Source: Lysobacteraceae bacterium (GTDB lineage: Bacteria; Pseudomonadota; Gammaproteobacteria; DSM-19610). From it: a stretch of DNA of 24,644 bases. The stretch lies in the NCBI GenBank assembly GCA_020201295.1, contig JAIVHA010000134.1, positions 1-24,644 on the forward strand, read 5' to 3'. The position numbers and the translations under genes are program-made. Under the pieces are notes generated by a model. That model was given only the letters and a program-made list of their open reading frames with translations, made no database searches and was not told the DNA's origin. Below, piece by piece: positions 1 to 7,418 of this stretch (its first letter is position 1; every line of letters begins with the position of its first letter).

Positions 1-9
1 GGCGGGTGT

Positions 10-29
10 CGGCCGCATGGACGCGGCCG
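10..29. repeat. Small GC-rich hairpin downstream of the DUF6776 gene
   Basis: CGGCCGC (10-16) and GCGGCCG (23-29) form a perfect 7-bp stem around a 6-base loop. It lies in the 101 bases that follow the stop codon of the minus-strand DUF6776 gene, followed on the plus strand by a GCCTACAGGG tail that resembles the ends of other dispersed palindromes in this window. It has no U-run, so it is not a classical intrinsic terminator. No gene is visible in 1-101. Confidence 0.45.
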
Positions 30-101
30 TCAAGCCTACAGGGATGTATTCACGGCGTCCCGCCAACAGGCATGGAACATGGCGCGTGCAGTCCTTGCCA
101 G

Positions 102-839
102 CTAGGCCGGCCAGTCGTAGCTCCGCTCCACTCGGGGCGGCGCTCCCCGTCCCGTCGGCTCCACCCGCAAATGCACGGTGCGGGGCCGGAAGCGGTGCGG
201 AATCCGCACCTCGCCCTCGAAGTGCTGGAAATAACGAAACCGGAACGCCAGGCTTTCCATCGCGGGCTCGGTCAGCTCGGCCAGGGTCAGGGTCACCGGG
301 TGACCATCCAGTTCACCCTCGAGACTCACGTGTACAACACCCTGCACCAGCCGGTCGTTGCGCTTGACCTGCACCAGGGTCAGGTCATAGCGGAACAAGC
401 CCTCGGCCGATACCGGCTCCCAGTACAGCTTCTGCACCCGGATGCCCGGTTCCACGTCGCCCGGCGACATGATGCCCTGGTAGAAGGCCAGCTCCTCGCG
501 CAGGCCTGCCAATTCCTCCTGCAGACCGCCAAGACTCTGGCGGACCTCCAGGCTGGCCTGGCGGTCGATCTGGCCGGCGCGTTCCAGTACGGCCAGTTGA
601 TCGGCCAGCTGGCGCTTTTCCTGATGCAGTTTTTCGATCTCGGCCAGCAACTGCGGCCGTTCCTGCTCCAGGCGCCCGGCATCCTCGAAGCCCTGCTGCA
701 CGCCCCGCTGGTACAACCAGCCGCCCGCAGCGGCCACTACCAATACGAGTACAGCCAGCGCGGCCCACAGCTGGCCGGGTCGGTAGATCAGGATCCGTTG
801 TGAACCGGTTTCCAAGAATACGGGCCTTCGGGTCGGCAA
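102..839 (-). CDS. DUF6776 family inner-membrane protein with coiled coil
   Basis: Function unknown. The 245-residue product has a short cytoplasmic N-terminus, one membrane segment at about residues 24-44, a Glu/Leu/Gln-rich coiled coil at about 55-118 and a C-terminal beta-rich domain that ends in a basic segment (RFRPRTVHLRVEP). This layout matches the DUF6776 family, often found next to argC in gammaproteobacteria. The start shown is a TTG with no strong ribosome site; a TTG at 815 preceded by AAGG is an alternative. It follows argC by 31 bases on the same strand, so the two are probably co-transcribed. The gene usually precedes bactofilin genes, but any such gene would lie outside this window. 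Confidence 0.75.
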   Translation of the reverse strand: MPTRRPVFLETGSQRILIYRPGQLWAALAVLVLVVAAAGGWLYQRGVQQGFEDAGRLEQERPQLLAEIEKLHQEKRQLADQLAVLERAGQIDRQASLEVRQSLGGLQEELAGLREELAFYQGIMSPGDVEPGIRVQKLYWEPVSAEGLFRYDLTLVQVKRNDRLVQGVVHVSLEGELDGHPVTLTLAELTEPAMESLAFRFRYFQHFEGEVRIPHRFRPRTVHLRVEPTGRGAPPRVERSYDWPA

Positions 840-870
840 ACTGCGTCACGGGACACAGTTTGGACAGGGT

Positions 871-1902
871 TCAGGGCAGCAGGGCAATGCCCTCCAGCCC
901 GGCGGTTTCGGGGAAGCCGAACATGATGTTCATGTTCTGCACGGCCTGGCCGGCGGCGCCCTTGACCAGGTTGTCGATCACCGCCAGCACCACCACCGTA
1001 TCCCCGCCCTGGGGCCGGTGCACGGCCATGCGGCAATGATTGGCGCCCTTGACGCTGCGGGTCTCCGGATGACCGCCGGCCGGCAACACGTCGACGAAGG
1101 GCTCGGCGACGTACCGCGCCTCGAACAGAGACTGCAGGTCGACGCCGGGATCCCGCAGGCGGCCATACAGGGTGGCATGGATGCCGCGGATCATCGGGGT
1201 GAGATGGGGTACGAAGGTGAGCCCCACGGACCGCCCCGCCGCCCGCTCCAGGCCCTGGCGGATCTCCGGCAGATGACGGTGCCCGGGCACGGCGTACGCC
1301 TTGAAGCTCTCGCTGGCCTCGCACAACAGGGAACCCACGCTGGCCTTGCGGCCCGCCCCGCTGACGCCCGACTTGGCGTCGGCGATCAGGCTCTCGGGGG
1401 CGATCAGGCCCTGTTCCACCAGGGGCAGGAAACCCAGCTGCACGGCGGTGGGATAACAACCGGGATTGGCGACCACCCGTGCCTCGGACACCGCCGCCCG
1501 GTTCACCTCGGGCAGGCCGTAGACCGCCTCCTCCAGCAGTTCGGGGCAGGCGTGGGGCATGCCGTACCACTGTTCCCAGACGGCCGGGTCGCGCAGGCGG
1601 AAATCCGCCGCCAGGTCGATGACGCGCACACCGTCCGCCAGCAACGCCGGCGTCATCTCCATGGCGATGCCGTTGGGGGTGGCGAAGAACACCAGGTCAC
1701 AGTCCCCCAGGGTGGCGGGGTCGGGCGCCGTGAAGGCAAGGTCGAGGTGGCCGCGCAGGTTGGGAAACATCTCCGCCACCGGGGTACCCGCCTCGCCACG
1801 GGAGGTGACCGCGCGCAGTTCCACTTGCGGGTGTCCCGCCAGCAATCGCAGCAATTCCACACCGGTGTACCCGGTACCGCCCACCACACCTACCTTGATC
1901 AT
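871..1902 (-). CDS. argC: N-acetyl-gamma-glutamyl-phosphate reductase
   Basis: Third step of arginine synthesis: NADPH-dependent reduction of N-acetylglutamyl phosphate to the semialdehyde, in the cytoplasm. The 343-residue protein opens with the Rossmann motif GGTGYTGVELLRLLAGHP (residues 8-25), carries the catalytic Cys149 in ANPGCYPTAVQLG and the conserved GHRHLPEI histidine motif, and has the usual family length. I chose the ATG at 1902 because the protein then begins MIKVGVVGG and an AGGA sits about 8 bases upstream; the ATG at 1935 would add 11 residues encoded by a repeat element. DUF6776 follows on the same strand. Two other arginine genes, argE and argA, lie about 20 kb away, so the pathway is scattered. 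Confidence 0.96.
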   Translation of the reverse strand: MIKVGVVGGTGYTGVELLRLLAGHPQVELRAVTSRGEAGTPVAEMFPNLRGHLDLAFTAPDPATLGDCDLVFFATPNGIAMEMTPALLADGVRVIDLAADFRLRDPAVWEQWYGMPHACPELLEEAVYGLPEVNRAAVSEARVVANPGCYPTAVQLGFLPLVEQGLIAPESLIADAKSGVSGAGRKASVGSLLCEASESFKAYAVPGHRHLPEIRQGLERAAGRSVGLTFVPHLTPMIRGIHATLYGRLRDPGVDLQSLFEARYVAEPFVDVLPAGGHPETRSVKGANHCRMAVHRPQGGDTVVVLAVIDNLVKGAAGQAVQNMNIMFGFPETAGLEGIALLP

Positions 1903-1928
1903 GCTGAATTCCTGTTGAAAACCATTCT

Positions 1929-2065
1929 TGGCCACGGAATCACACGGAAATACACGGAAAAATTCCTGGATTCGATGTGAATACCATCATGCACCACGGG
2001 ACATCGGGATCTCTGCGAGATCTGTACGACAGATTTCCGTGTGCTTCCGTGTGCTTCCGTGGCCA
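1929..2065. repeat. CACGGAA-type inverted repeat element, copy 1
   Basis: TGGCCACGGAATCACACGG at the left and the matching CCGTGTGCTTCCGTGGCCA at the right end form imperfect inverted arms, each built of a CACGGAAnn unit repeated about every 9-10 bases. Similar elements lie at 5651-5734 and 17975-18046. Copy 1 lies between the divergent argC and tlpA-like genes and has the longest centre, about 80 bases of non-coding sequence. It is probably a non-autonomous, MITE-like or REP-like repeat. The rest of this intergenic stretch (2066-2184) holds no clear gene. Confidence 0.75.
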
Positions 2066-2184
2066 TTGATGAATCCAGAACAGCCCCGTCTGGAGACAGG
2101 GACCAATAGTAGCGGTACCATGCGCCCAAGTCATCGTGGCACGGTACGGGGAACCCGGCCGAGACATCGAGGTCAAGGAAAGGA

Positions 2185-2691
2185 ATGAAAACAAAAGACA
2201 TCACCATCGCCATCTTCGCCCTGGCCCTGCTCAGCCTGCTGGCCTACATGTGGTTCACCCCGAGCGGCCTGAAACCGGCCCCCGAGCTGGGTTTCACCAC
2301 CCTTGAGGGCCGCGAGATCCAACTCGCCGGGCTGCGTGGCCAACCGGTATTGATCACCTTCTGGGCCACCACCTGCAGTGGCTGCATGGAGGAAATGCCG
2401 CACCTGATCGAGCTGTACCATGAACTGCAGCCGCGCGGCCTGGAGATCATCGGTGTGGCCATGGCCTATGACCCACCCAACCAGGTGAAGACAGTGCAGG
2501 AGCGCTTTCAGGTCCCCTACCCCATCGTACTCGACCTGCAGGAAGAAGCCGCCATGGCCTTTGGCAATGTGCGTCTCACCCCCACCACCTTCCTGATCTC
2601 CCCCGAGGGACGCATCGTCAAGCAGAAGATCGGCGAGATGGACATGGAGCGGGTGCGCCGCGACATCCTCGCCATGCTGAGCCCGGCCTGA
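2185..2691 (+). CDS. TlpA/ResA-type thioredoxin-fold protein
   Basis: A membrane-anchored thiol-disulfide oxidoreductase acting on the periplasmic side, probably reducing disulfides in exported or cytochrome c-type proteins; the exact partner is not evident. The 168 residues hold an N-terminal membrane anchor (about 6-24) without a clear cleavage site, then an AhpC/TSA-Redoxin fold. The active site is WATTCSGCMEEMP with Cys64 and Cys67, and the cis-proline motif is LTPTTFLISPEG. AAGGAAAGGA precedes the ATG closely. hemJ follows after 10 bases on the same strand, so the two probably form an operon that joins thiol redox chemistry to heme synthesis. Confidence 0.88.
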   Translation: MKTKDITIAIFALALLSLLAYMWFTPSGLKPAPELGFTTLEGREIQLAGLRGQPVLITFWATTCSGCMEEMPHLIELYHELQPRGLEIIGVAMAYDPPNQVKTVQERFQVPYPIVLDLQEEAAMAFGNVRLTPTTFLISPEGRIVKQKIGEMDMERVRRDILAMLSPA

Positions 2692-2701
2692 GGCCGCACC
2701 T

Positions 2702-3118
2702 ATGCTGTGGATAAAGGCCGTGCATGTGATGTTCATGGTGACCTGGTTCGCCGGCCTGTTCTACCTGCCGCGCCTGTTCGTCTACCACGCCGACTGCCAT
2801 GACGAGGCCGGCAATGCCCGCTTCAAGGTCATGGAGCGCAAGCTCTACGCCATCATGACCATGGGTGCGGTGGTCACCATTGTCTTCGGTCTGTGGTTGT
2901 GGCTGGCCTACTGGTGGCCAAGCACGGCTGGCTGGCTGATGACCAAGCTGGTGCTGATGGTCCTGCTGATCGCCTATCACCTTTACTGCGGCCACCTGGT
3001 GAAGGTGTTCCGCGACGACGCCAACCGGCGCAGCCATGTGTTCTATCGCTGGTTCAATGAATTCCCGGCCCTGATCCTGATCGCCGTGGTGATCCTGGCG
3101 ATTGTGAAACCCTTCTGA
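2702..3118 (+). CDS. hemJ: HemJ-type protoporphyrinogen IX oxidase
   Basis: Converts protoporphyrinogen IX to protoporphyrin IX late in heme synthesis, in the inner membrane; HemJ replaces HemG or HemY in many proteobacteria. The 138-residue, four-helix protein shows the family N-terminus with His8 in WIKAVHVMFMVTWFAG, the LFYLPRLFVYH segment, helices at about 54-72, 78-100 and 121-138, and the RWFNEFP motif before the last helix. Length is close to the usual 140-150. Only 10 bases separate it from the thioredoxin gene upstream. It converges with ptsP, with a palindromic repeat between them. Confidence 0.92.
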   Translation: MLWIKAVHVMFMVTWFAGLFYLPRLFVYHADCHDEAGNARFKVMERKLYAIMTMGAVVTIVFGLWLWLAYWWPSTAGWLMTKLVLMVLLIAYHLYCGHLVKVFRDDANRRSHVFYRWFNEFPALILIAVVILAIVKPF

Positions 3119-3151
3119 GCGACACGCCTACGCAACATGTGATGACCACCC

Positions 3152-3221
3152 GTAGGAGCGGGCTCTGCCCGCGAACGGCCTGCGGGGGCTGCGAACGGTT
3201 CGCGGCCAAGGCCGCTCCTAC
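3152..3221. repeat. GTAGGAGC double palindrome between hemJ and ptsP
   Basis: The left arm GTAGGAGCGGGCTCTGCCCG and the right arm ending GGCCAAGGCCGCTCCTAC make an outer GTAGGAGC/GCTCCTAC stem, while each arm also contains its own small palindrome. The two arms are of different sub-types (GGGCTCTGCCC left, GGCCAAGGCC right). The element fills the convergent junction between hemJ and ptsP and could act as a bidirectional RNA-stabilising or Rho-related 3' structure, but no U-run is present. Confidence 0.8.
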
Positions 3222-3254
3222 AAGGGCATGGGCATTGCCAATCGCAGGGCCGGG

Positions 3255-5519
3255 CTACTTGCCCGGCCGCACCAACCCACCCAGTCCCGCCTGCTCCAGC
3301 TCGTCGTTGAGTCGGGCGCGGATGGCCAGCGGATCCTCGTAGCCGGACAATTCCTCCAGCAGGGCCCGCGCCCGCGCCTGGGTAAAGCTGCGGATCACCC
3401 ATTTCACCCGGGGCAGGCTGGCGGCGCTCATGCTCAGGCTGTCCACGCCCAGGCCCAGCAGTAGCAGGGCAGCGGCCGGGTCACCGGCCATTTCACCGCA
3501 CACGCTGACCGGTTTGCCGTGACGGTGCGCGCCCTCCACCACCTGGCGCAGGGCGCCGATCACCGCCGGGTGCAGGGTATCGAACAGGGGTGCCACGCGG
3601 GCGTTGTTGCGGTCCACGGCGAGCAGGTACTGGGTCAGGTCATTGGTCCCCACGGACAGGAAATCCACCCGCCGCGCCAGAGCCTCCACCTGGTACACCG
3701 CCGAGGGCACCTCGATCATGACCCCCACCTCGGGCATGTCGAGTTCCGCGCCCTCTTCCACGACTTCGTTGAAGGCACGCCGAATCAGACCCAGGGCCAC
3801 GTCCACCTCCGCCACGCCACTGATCATGGGCAGCAGCAACTTGGCATTCCACAATCCGGCACTGGCCTTCATGATGGCGCGCAACTGGGTAAGAAAGATC
3901 TCCGGGTGATCGAGGGAGATGCGGATACCGCGCCAGCCCAGGAAGGGGTTGTCCTCCTGGATGGGAAAATAGGGCAACGCCTTGTCACCGCCCACGTCCA
4001 GGGTGCGCAGGATCACCGGCCGGGGTGCAAAGGCCTCCAGCACATGGCGGTAGATACGCCGCTGTTCCTCCTCGCCGGGGAAGCGGTCGCGGATCATGAA
4101 GGGCACCTCGGTGCGGTACAGGCCCACCCCCTCGGCACCACTGCGCAGGGAAGGGGCAATGTCCGCGCGCAGGCCGGTGTTGGCCAGCAGCGGCACACGC
4201 ACCCCGTCCGGGGTCTGGGCAGGCAAGTCGACCTGGGTGTGCAGATCGGCGGTCAGCTCCGCCTCTTCCGCCTCCAGGCGCTGGAACTCCTCGCGCACCG
4301 TCGGCGAAGGGCGCACGAACACCCGGCCCCAGTAGCCGTCGGCGATGAGCTCCTGGCCTTCCAGTCGCCCCACGGGCAAATCCTCCACGCCCATGACGGC
4401 GGGGATGCCCAGGGCACGCGCCAGGATGGCCACGTGGGAAGTGCTGGAACCGCGCGCCGACACCACGCCCACCAGGGCTCCGGAGGGCAGTTCGGCAAGC
4501 TGGCCGGCGCTGATTTCCTCGCCCACCAGGATGGTGCGCGGATAGGCGGTTTCCGGTTCCAGGCCCTGCGGCTGCAGCTGGGTGAGCAGGCGCTGGCCGA
4601 GGTCGCGCACATCGCTGGCACGCTCGCGCATGTAGGCATCGTCGACGTTCTCGAACAGGGCCACGTGCTCGATGATGGTGTCGCGCAGGGCCCCCTGGGC
4701 CCAGTTGCCGACGCGGATACGTGTCACGGCATTGTTGACCAGACTGTCACTGCCCAGCATCAGTACCAGGGCATCGAACAGGGCCAGGTCCTCGCGCGGC
4801 AGTTGCGAGGCCAGCGAGGCCGACAGGCTGCGCAGCTCATCCTGCACCGCCAGCACGGCGGCACGGAAACGCTTCACCTCGGCCTCCACATCCTGGACCT
4901 CGCGGTCCGGGATGGATTTCAGGTCTGCCGGGGGATAGAGCACCCGGGCACGGCCCAGGGCCACCCCCGGCGCACCCGGCAGTCCCTTGAGGTTGTAACG
5001 CTCGCTGCCGCGATCCTGCAGCAGTTCGTTGATCTCGCCGCTGGCATCGGCATGGCTGATGGCGCCCGAGAGCTGCGCCGCCAGGGTGACCAGGAAGGTT
5101 TCATCGTCATCGGAGAACTTGCAGGCCTCGCGCTTGCGAATGACCAGCACGCCGAGCACCCGGCGGTGCTGGATGATGGGCACACCGAGAAAACCGCGGT
5201 AGACATCCTCGCCCGTCTCCAGGGCCAGGGCGTAGCGCGGATGGCTGGCGGCGTCCTCGAGGTTCATCGGCTCCTCGCGCTGCGCCACCTGGCTCACCAG
5301 GCCCTTGCCGAAGGCCAGGGTGACACGCCGCACGGCGTGCTGGCGATACCCCTCGGTGGCCATGAGCACGTACTGCTCGCGCTCCGGATCGGCCAGGTAG
5401 ACGGAGCAGACATCCACGCCCATGGCCGCCTTGATCTGGGTGACGATGACGCGCAACGCCTCCTGCAGGTTGGGCGCCGCGTTCACCTTCAGAATGATAC
5501 GGCGCAGCGCATCCAGCAT
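3255..5519 (-). CDS. ptsP: Phosphoenolpyruvate-protein phosphotransferase, EI-Ntr
   Basis: First enzyme of the nitrogen PTS: takes phosphate from phosphoenolpyruvate and passes it to NPr, which signals nitrogen and carbon state. The 754-residue protein has an N-terminal GAF domain (about 15-155), the PEP-utiliser N-domain (about 180-300), the phosphohistidine swivel domain with His362 in GSSTSHVAILARALGIPAVMG, and the C-terminal PEP-binding barrel with GLYRTE, GGDKALPYFP, MIEVPSA, FLSVGTNDLTQY and Cys674 in SVCGEMAGD. The order GAF then EI identifies EI-Ntr rather than sugar-PTS EI. The ATG at 5519 has AGGA about 7 bases upstream. rppH lies upstream on the same strand, as in Pseudomonas, but about 290 bases of nested repeats separate them. 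Confidence 0.96.
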   Translation of the reverse strand: MLDALRRIILKVNAAPNLQEALRVIVTQIKAAMGVDVCSVYLADPEREQYVLMATEGYRQHAVRRVTLAFGKGLVSQVAQREEPMNLEDAASHPRYALALETGEDVYRGFLGVPIIQHRRVLGVLVIRKREACKFSDDDETFLVTLAAQLSGAISHADASGEINELLQDRGSERYNLKGLPGAPGVALGRARVLYPPADLKSIPDREVQDVEAEVKRFRAAVLAVQDELRSLSASLASQLPREDLALFDALVLMLGSDSLVNNAVTRIRVGNWAQGALRDTIIEHVALFENVDDAYMRERASDVRDLGQRLLTQLQPQGLEPETAYPRTILVGEEISAGQLAELPSGALVGVVSARGSSTSHVAILARALGIPAVMGVEDLPVGRLEGQELIADGYWGRVFVRPSPTVREEFQRLEAEEAELTADLHTQVDLPAQTPDGVRVPLLANTGLRADIAPSLRSGAEGVGLYRTEVPFMIRDRFPGEEEQRRIYRHVLEAFAPRPVILRTLDVGGDKALPYFPIQEDNPFLGWRGIRISLDHPEIFLTQLRAIMKASAGLWNAKLLLPMISGVAEVDVALGLIRRAFNEVVEEGAELDMPEVGVMIEVPSAVYQVEALARRVDFLSVGTNDLTQYLLAVDRNNARVAPLFDTLHPAVIGALRQVVEGAHRHGKPVSVCGEMAGDPAAALLLLGLGVDSLSMSAASLPRVKWVIRSFTQARARALLEELSGYEDPLAIRARLNDELEQAGLGGLVRPGK

Positions 5520-5540
5520 GGGAGGTCCTGTGGATTGGTG

Positions 5541-5782
5541 TTTTCACCGCAAAGGCGCAAAGTGCGCCGAGAAACTCATGGGTAGGGCAGGCCGTCCGGG
5601 GAGGAATTCAGCCCCGCACCCACATACCATTACAATCAAAAAACTGCATTTGCCACGGAAGCACACGGAATTTCACGGAAGATTCCACAGGGGCATGACC
5701 AGGTTCCGTGTTGTTCCGTGTGCTTCCGTGGCCATTTTCCTGGCCGTCACTTCTCCGCGCCCTTTGCGCCTTTGCGGTGAAA
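5541..5782. repeat. CACCGCAAAGGCGCAAAG inverted repeat, outer element
   Basis: TCACCGCAAAGGCGCAAAG at 5544-5562 is matched perfectly by its inverse CTTTGCGCCTTTGCGGTGA at 5762-5780. The pair brackets about 200 bases that contain a different repeat element (5651-5734). The structure fills the gap between rppH and ptsP. I read it as a small non-autonomous repeat of a second family, split by a later insertion of the CACGGAA-type element. No open reading frame with recognisable similarity lies inside. Confidence 0.75.
5651..5734. repeat. CACGGAA-type inverted repeat element, copy 2 (nested)
   Basis: TGCCACGGAAGCACACGGAA on the left is mirrored by TTCCGTGTGCTTCCGTGGC on the right, with short unit repeats (TTTCACGGAAG, GTTCCGTGTTG) inside. 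It is the most compact of the three copies together with that at 17975-18046, and it sits within the CACCGCAAAGG element, so it must have arrived after it or been co-amplified with it. Confidence 0.78.
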
Positions 5783-5809
5783 TCGGGGTTTTGAGGAAAT
5801 ACGATCGGA

Positions 5810-6322
5810 TCAGCGGCTGGCGCGCTGCTGCGGCGGAGCCGGCACCCCCTCGGGGAATACCAGCGGCGCCAGTTCCTTCAGGGCGCGCTTGTAGACCTCG
5901 CGCTTGAAGGACACCACTTCGCAGAGCGGGTGCCAGTATTCCACCCAGCGCCAGTGGTCAAACTCCGGCTTGTCACAATTGTCCAGGCACACATCCTGTT
6001 CTTCGCCGAGCAGCCGCAACATGAACCACACCTGCTTCTGGCCGATGCACACGGGCTTGTGGTGGCGGCGGATGAGCCGGTCCGGCAACTGGTAGCGCAA
6101 CCAGCCGCGGGTGGCACCCAGCACCTCCACGTGGTGCGCGCACAGGCCCACTTCCTCGCGCAGCTCGCGGTACATGGCCTGCTCCGGGCTCTCGCGGCGC
6201 TGGATCCCCCCCTGGGGAAACTGCCAGGCATTCTGATGAATGCGGCGCGCCCACAAAAGTTGCCCGTCCTGATTGGTCAGGATGATGCCGACATTGGGGC
6301 GATATCCATCAGTATCAATCAC
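5810..6322 (-). CDS. rppH: RNA pyrophosphohydrolase
   Basis: Nudix enzyme that converts the 5' triphosphate of mRNA to a monophosphate and so starts RNase E-dependent decay. Starting at the GTG at 6322 gives 170 residues beginning MIDTDGYRPNVGIILTNQDG, as in known RppH proteins (about 160-176). The Nudix box is complete: Gly38, Glu44 and RELREEVGL at 52-60. Substrate-side residues such as WQFPQGGI and the KRxVY motif (KREVYKRAL) are also present. The longer reading frame upstream is encoded by repeat DNA and is unlikely to be translated. The C-terminus is a short Pro/Gln-rich tail. ptsP lies downstream, a linkage also seen in Pseudomonas. Confidence 0.94.
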   Translation of the reverse strand: MIDTDGYRPNVGIILTNQDGQLLWARRIHQNAWQFPQGGIQRRESPEQAMYRELREEVGLCAHHVEVLGATRGWLRYQLPDRLIRRHHKPVCIGQKQVWFMLRLLGEEQDVCLDNCDKPEFDHWRWVEYWHPLCEVVSFKREVYKRALKELAPLVFPEGVPAPPQQRASR

Positions 6323-6465
6323 TTGGGCTAATCCTGGCCAGACTTCGGGACAATGGCCCCATTGTTGCACAGGCCAGGAATCAGGGCAAATGCGGGGGAG
6401 GTGAACAGGAGGCGGATCGGCCGGTGCGCGGGCCGGGCCGCTCCGGAGCATGGGGATTTCCACCT

Positions 6466-6577
6466 GTAGGAGCGGGCTCTGCCCGCGAACCTGCAAGATC
6501 GACCATGACATTCGCGGCCAAGGCCGCTCCTACGGGTGCCGGCCCGACCTCCTGTAGGAGCGGCCTTGGCCGCGAAC
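6466..6577. repeat. GTAGGAGC palindromes, one full and one half element
   Basis: A complete double palindrome (6466-6533; left core GGGCTCTGCCC, right core GGCCAAGGCC) is followed 20 bases later by a solitary left arm, GTAGGAGCGGCCTTGGCCGC (6554-6573), without a partner. It lies in the divergent region between rppH and the HAD gene, just upstream of the HAD promoter. The remaining sequence 6323-6465 shows no gene. Confidence 0.8.
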
Positions 6578-6585
6578 CCGCGCAT

Positions 6586-6614
6586 TTGTCACCACCCCCC
6601 TTTCACCCTATCCT
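6586..6614 (+). promoter_or_regulatory. Probable sigma-70 promoter of the HAD phosphatase gene
   Basis: TTGTCA at 6586-6591 and TATCCT at 6609-6614 are separated by exactly 17 bases. Transcription would begin near 6621, which excludes the upstream GTG at 6615 as a start codon and supports the GTG at 6645. The -35 lies about 10 bases after the solitary GTAGGAGC arm. Confidence 0.5.
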
Positions 6615-6644
6615 GTGCCGCTTGCCGATAGCCTGGAGAACCCC

Positions 6645-7301
6645 GTGAGCCTTGCCCTGTTCGACCTGGACAACACCCTGCTGAACGGCGACAGCGATTA
6701 CCTGTGGGGCCTGTTCCTTTCCGAACACGGGATCGTCGACGGCGAGTGGTACATGGCCCGCAACCAGGCGTACTACGACCAGTACAAGGCCGGCACCCTG
6801 GACATCCAGGAGTTCCTGCGCTTCCAGCTCAAGCCCCTCGCCGACCATGAACCGGCCCAGCTGGAGCAATGGCGCACCCAGTACCTGCGCGAACACATCC
6901 AGCCCATCCTGCTGCCCAAGGCCCGGGCGCTGCTGGAAGAGCACCGCGCCCGCGGTCATGAGCTGGTGATCATCACCGCCACCAACCGTTTCATCACCGG
7001 CCCCATTGCCGAGTTGTTGGGGGTGGAGCACCTGCTGGCCACCGAACCGGAGGTCCGCGACGGACGCTATACCGGTGCCGTGACGGGCACCCCCTGTTTC
7101 CAGGATGGCAAGGTGGTACGCCTGCGCGGCTGGCTTGCGGAACGCGGACGGGATCTGGCGGAAAGCTGGTTCTACAGCGATTCCCACAACGACCTGCCGC
7201 TGCTGCAACAGGTCACCCATCCGGTGGCGGTGGATCCCGACGACGCCCTGCGCGCCCACGCCCAGCACCAGGGCTGGCCGGTCATCAGCCTGCGGGACTA
7301 G
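6645..7301 (+). CDS. HAD-IB family phosphatase
   Basis: A cytoplasmic haloacid dehalogenase-type phosphatase of the SerB-like IB class, 218 residues. Motif I is FDLDNTLLNGDSDYLW with Asp7 and Asp9, motif II is VIITATN, and motif IV is YSDSHNDLPLL; the segment between motifs I and II is an alpha-helical cap. The GTG start at 6645 is preceded by GGAGA at a good distance and lies after a probable promoter. The homologous gene in Pseudomonas also stands next to rppH and ptsP; from memory it has been linked to histidinol-phosphate hydrolysis, but the substrate cannot be read from this sequence. A perfect inverted repeat separates it from btuC. Confidence 0.88.
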   Translation: MSLALFDLDNTLLNGDSDYLWGLFLSEHGIVDGEWYMARNQAYYDQYKAGTLDIQEFLRFQLKPLADHEPAQLEQWRTQYLREHIQPILLPKARALLEEHRARGHELVIITATNRFITGPIAELLGVEHLLATEPEVRDGRYTGAVTGTPCFQDGKVVRLRGWLAERGRDLAESWFYSDSHNDLPLLQQVTHPVAVDPDDALRAHAQHQGWPVISLRD

Positions 7302-7307
7302 ACACGG

Positions 7308-7386
7308 GTTGTCGGGCTGAAGCCCGACCTACAATCGCTCGACCCAGATTCGTGCCACCCTGTAGGTCGGGCTTCAGCCCGACAAC
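7308..7386. repeat. Perfect 26-bp inverted repeat of the GTCGGGCTGAAGCCCGAC family
   Basis: Arms at 7308-7333 and 7361-7386 are exact inverse copies over 26 bases, with a 27-base centre. Each arm is itself a palindrome (GTCGGGCT GA AGCCCGAC). RNA from either strand could fold as one long stem or as two small hairpins. It lies between the HAD gene and btuC, both plus-strand. Relatives occur at 15088-15230 and 18054-18101. Confidence 0.88.
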
Positions 7387-7418
7387 CGCATCCAACACCA
7401 CCGCCACACCGGAGAACC

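Noticed and set aside
1929..2065. CRISPR array from the CACGGAA repeats
   Set aside because: The units are only 9-10 bases, have no unique spacers of constant length and occur in inverse arms; there are no cas genes.
2083..2101. Terminator from CCCCGTCTGGAGACAGGG
   Set aside because: The stem is short and imperfect and no U-run follows; its position before the tlpA-like gene also does not fit a terminator.
3519..5585. 688-codon plus-strand frame opposite ptsP
   Set aside because: His/Gln/Gly-rich shadow composition with no known motif, while the minus strand encodes a full EI-Ntr with all catalytic residues.
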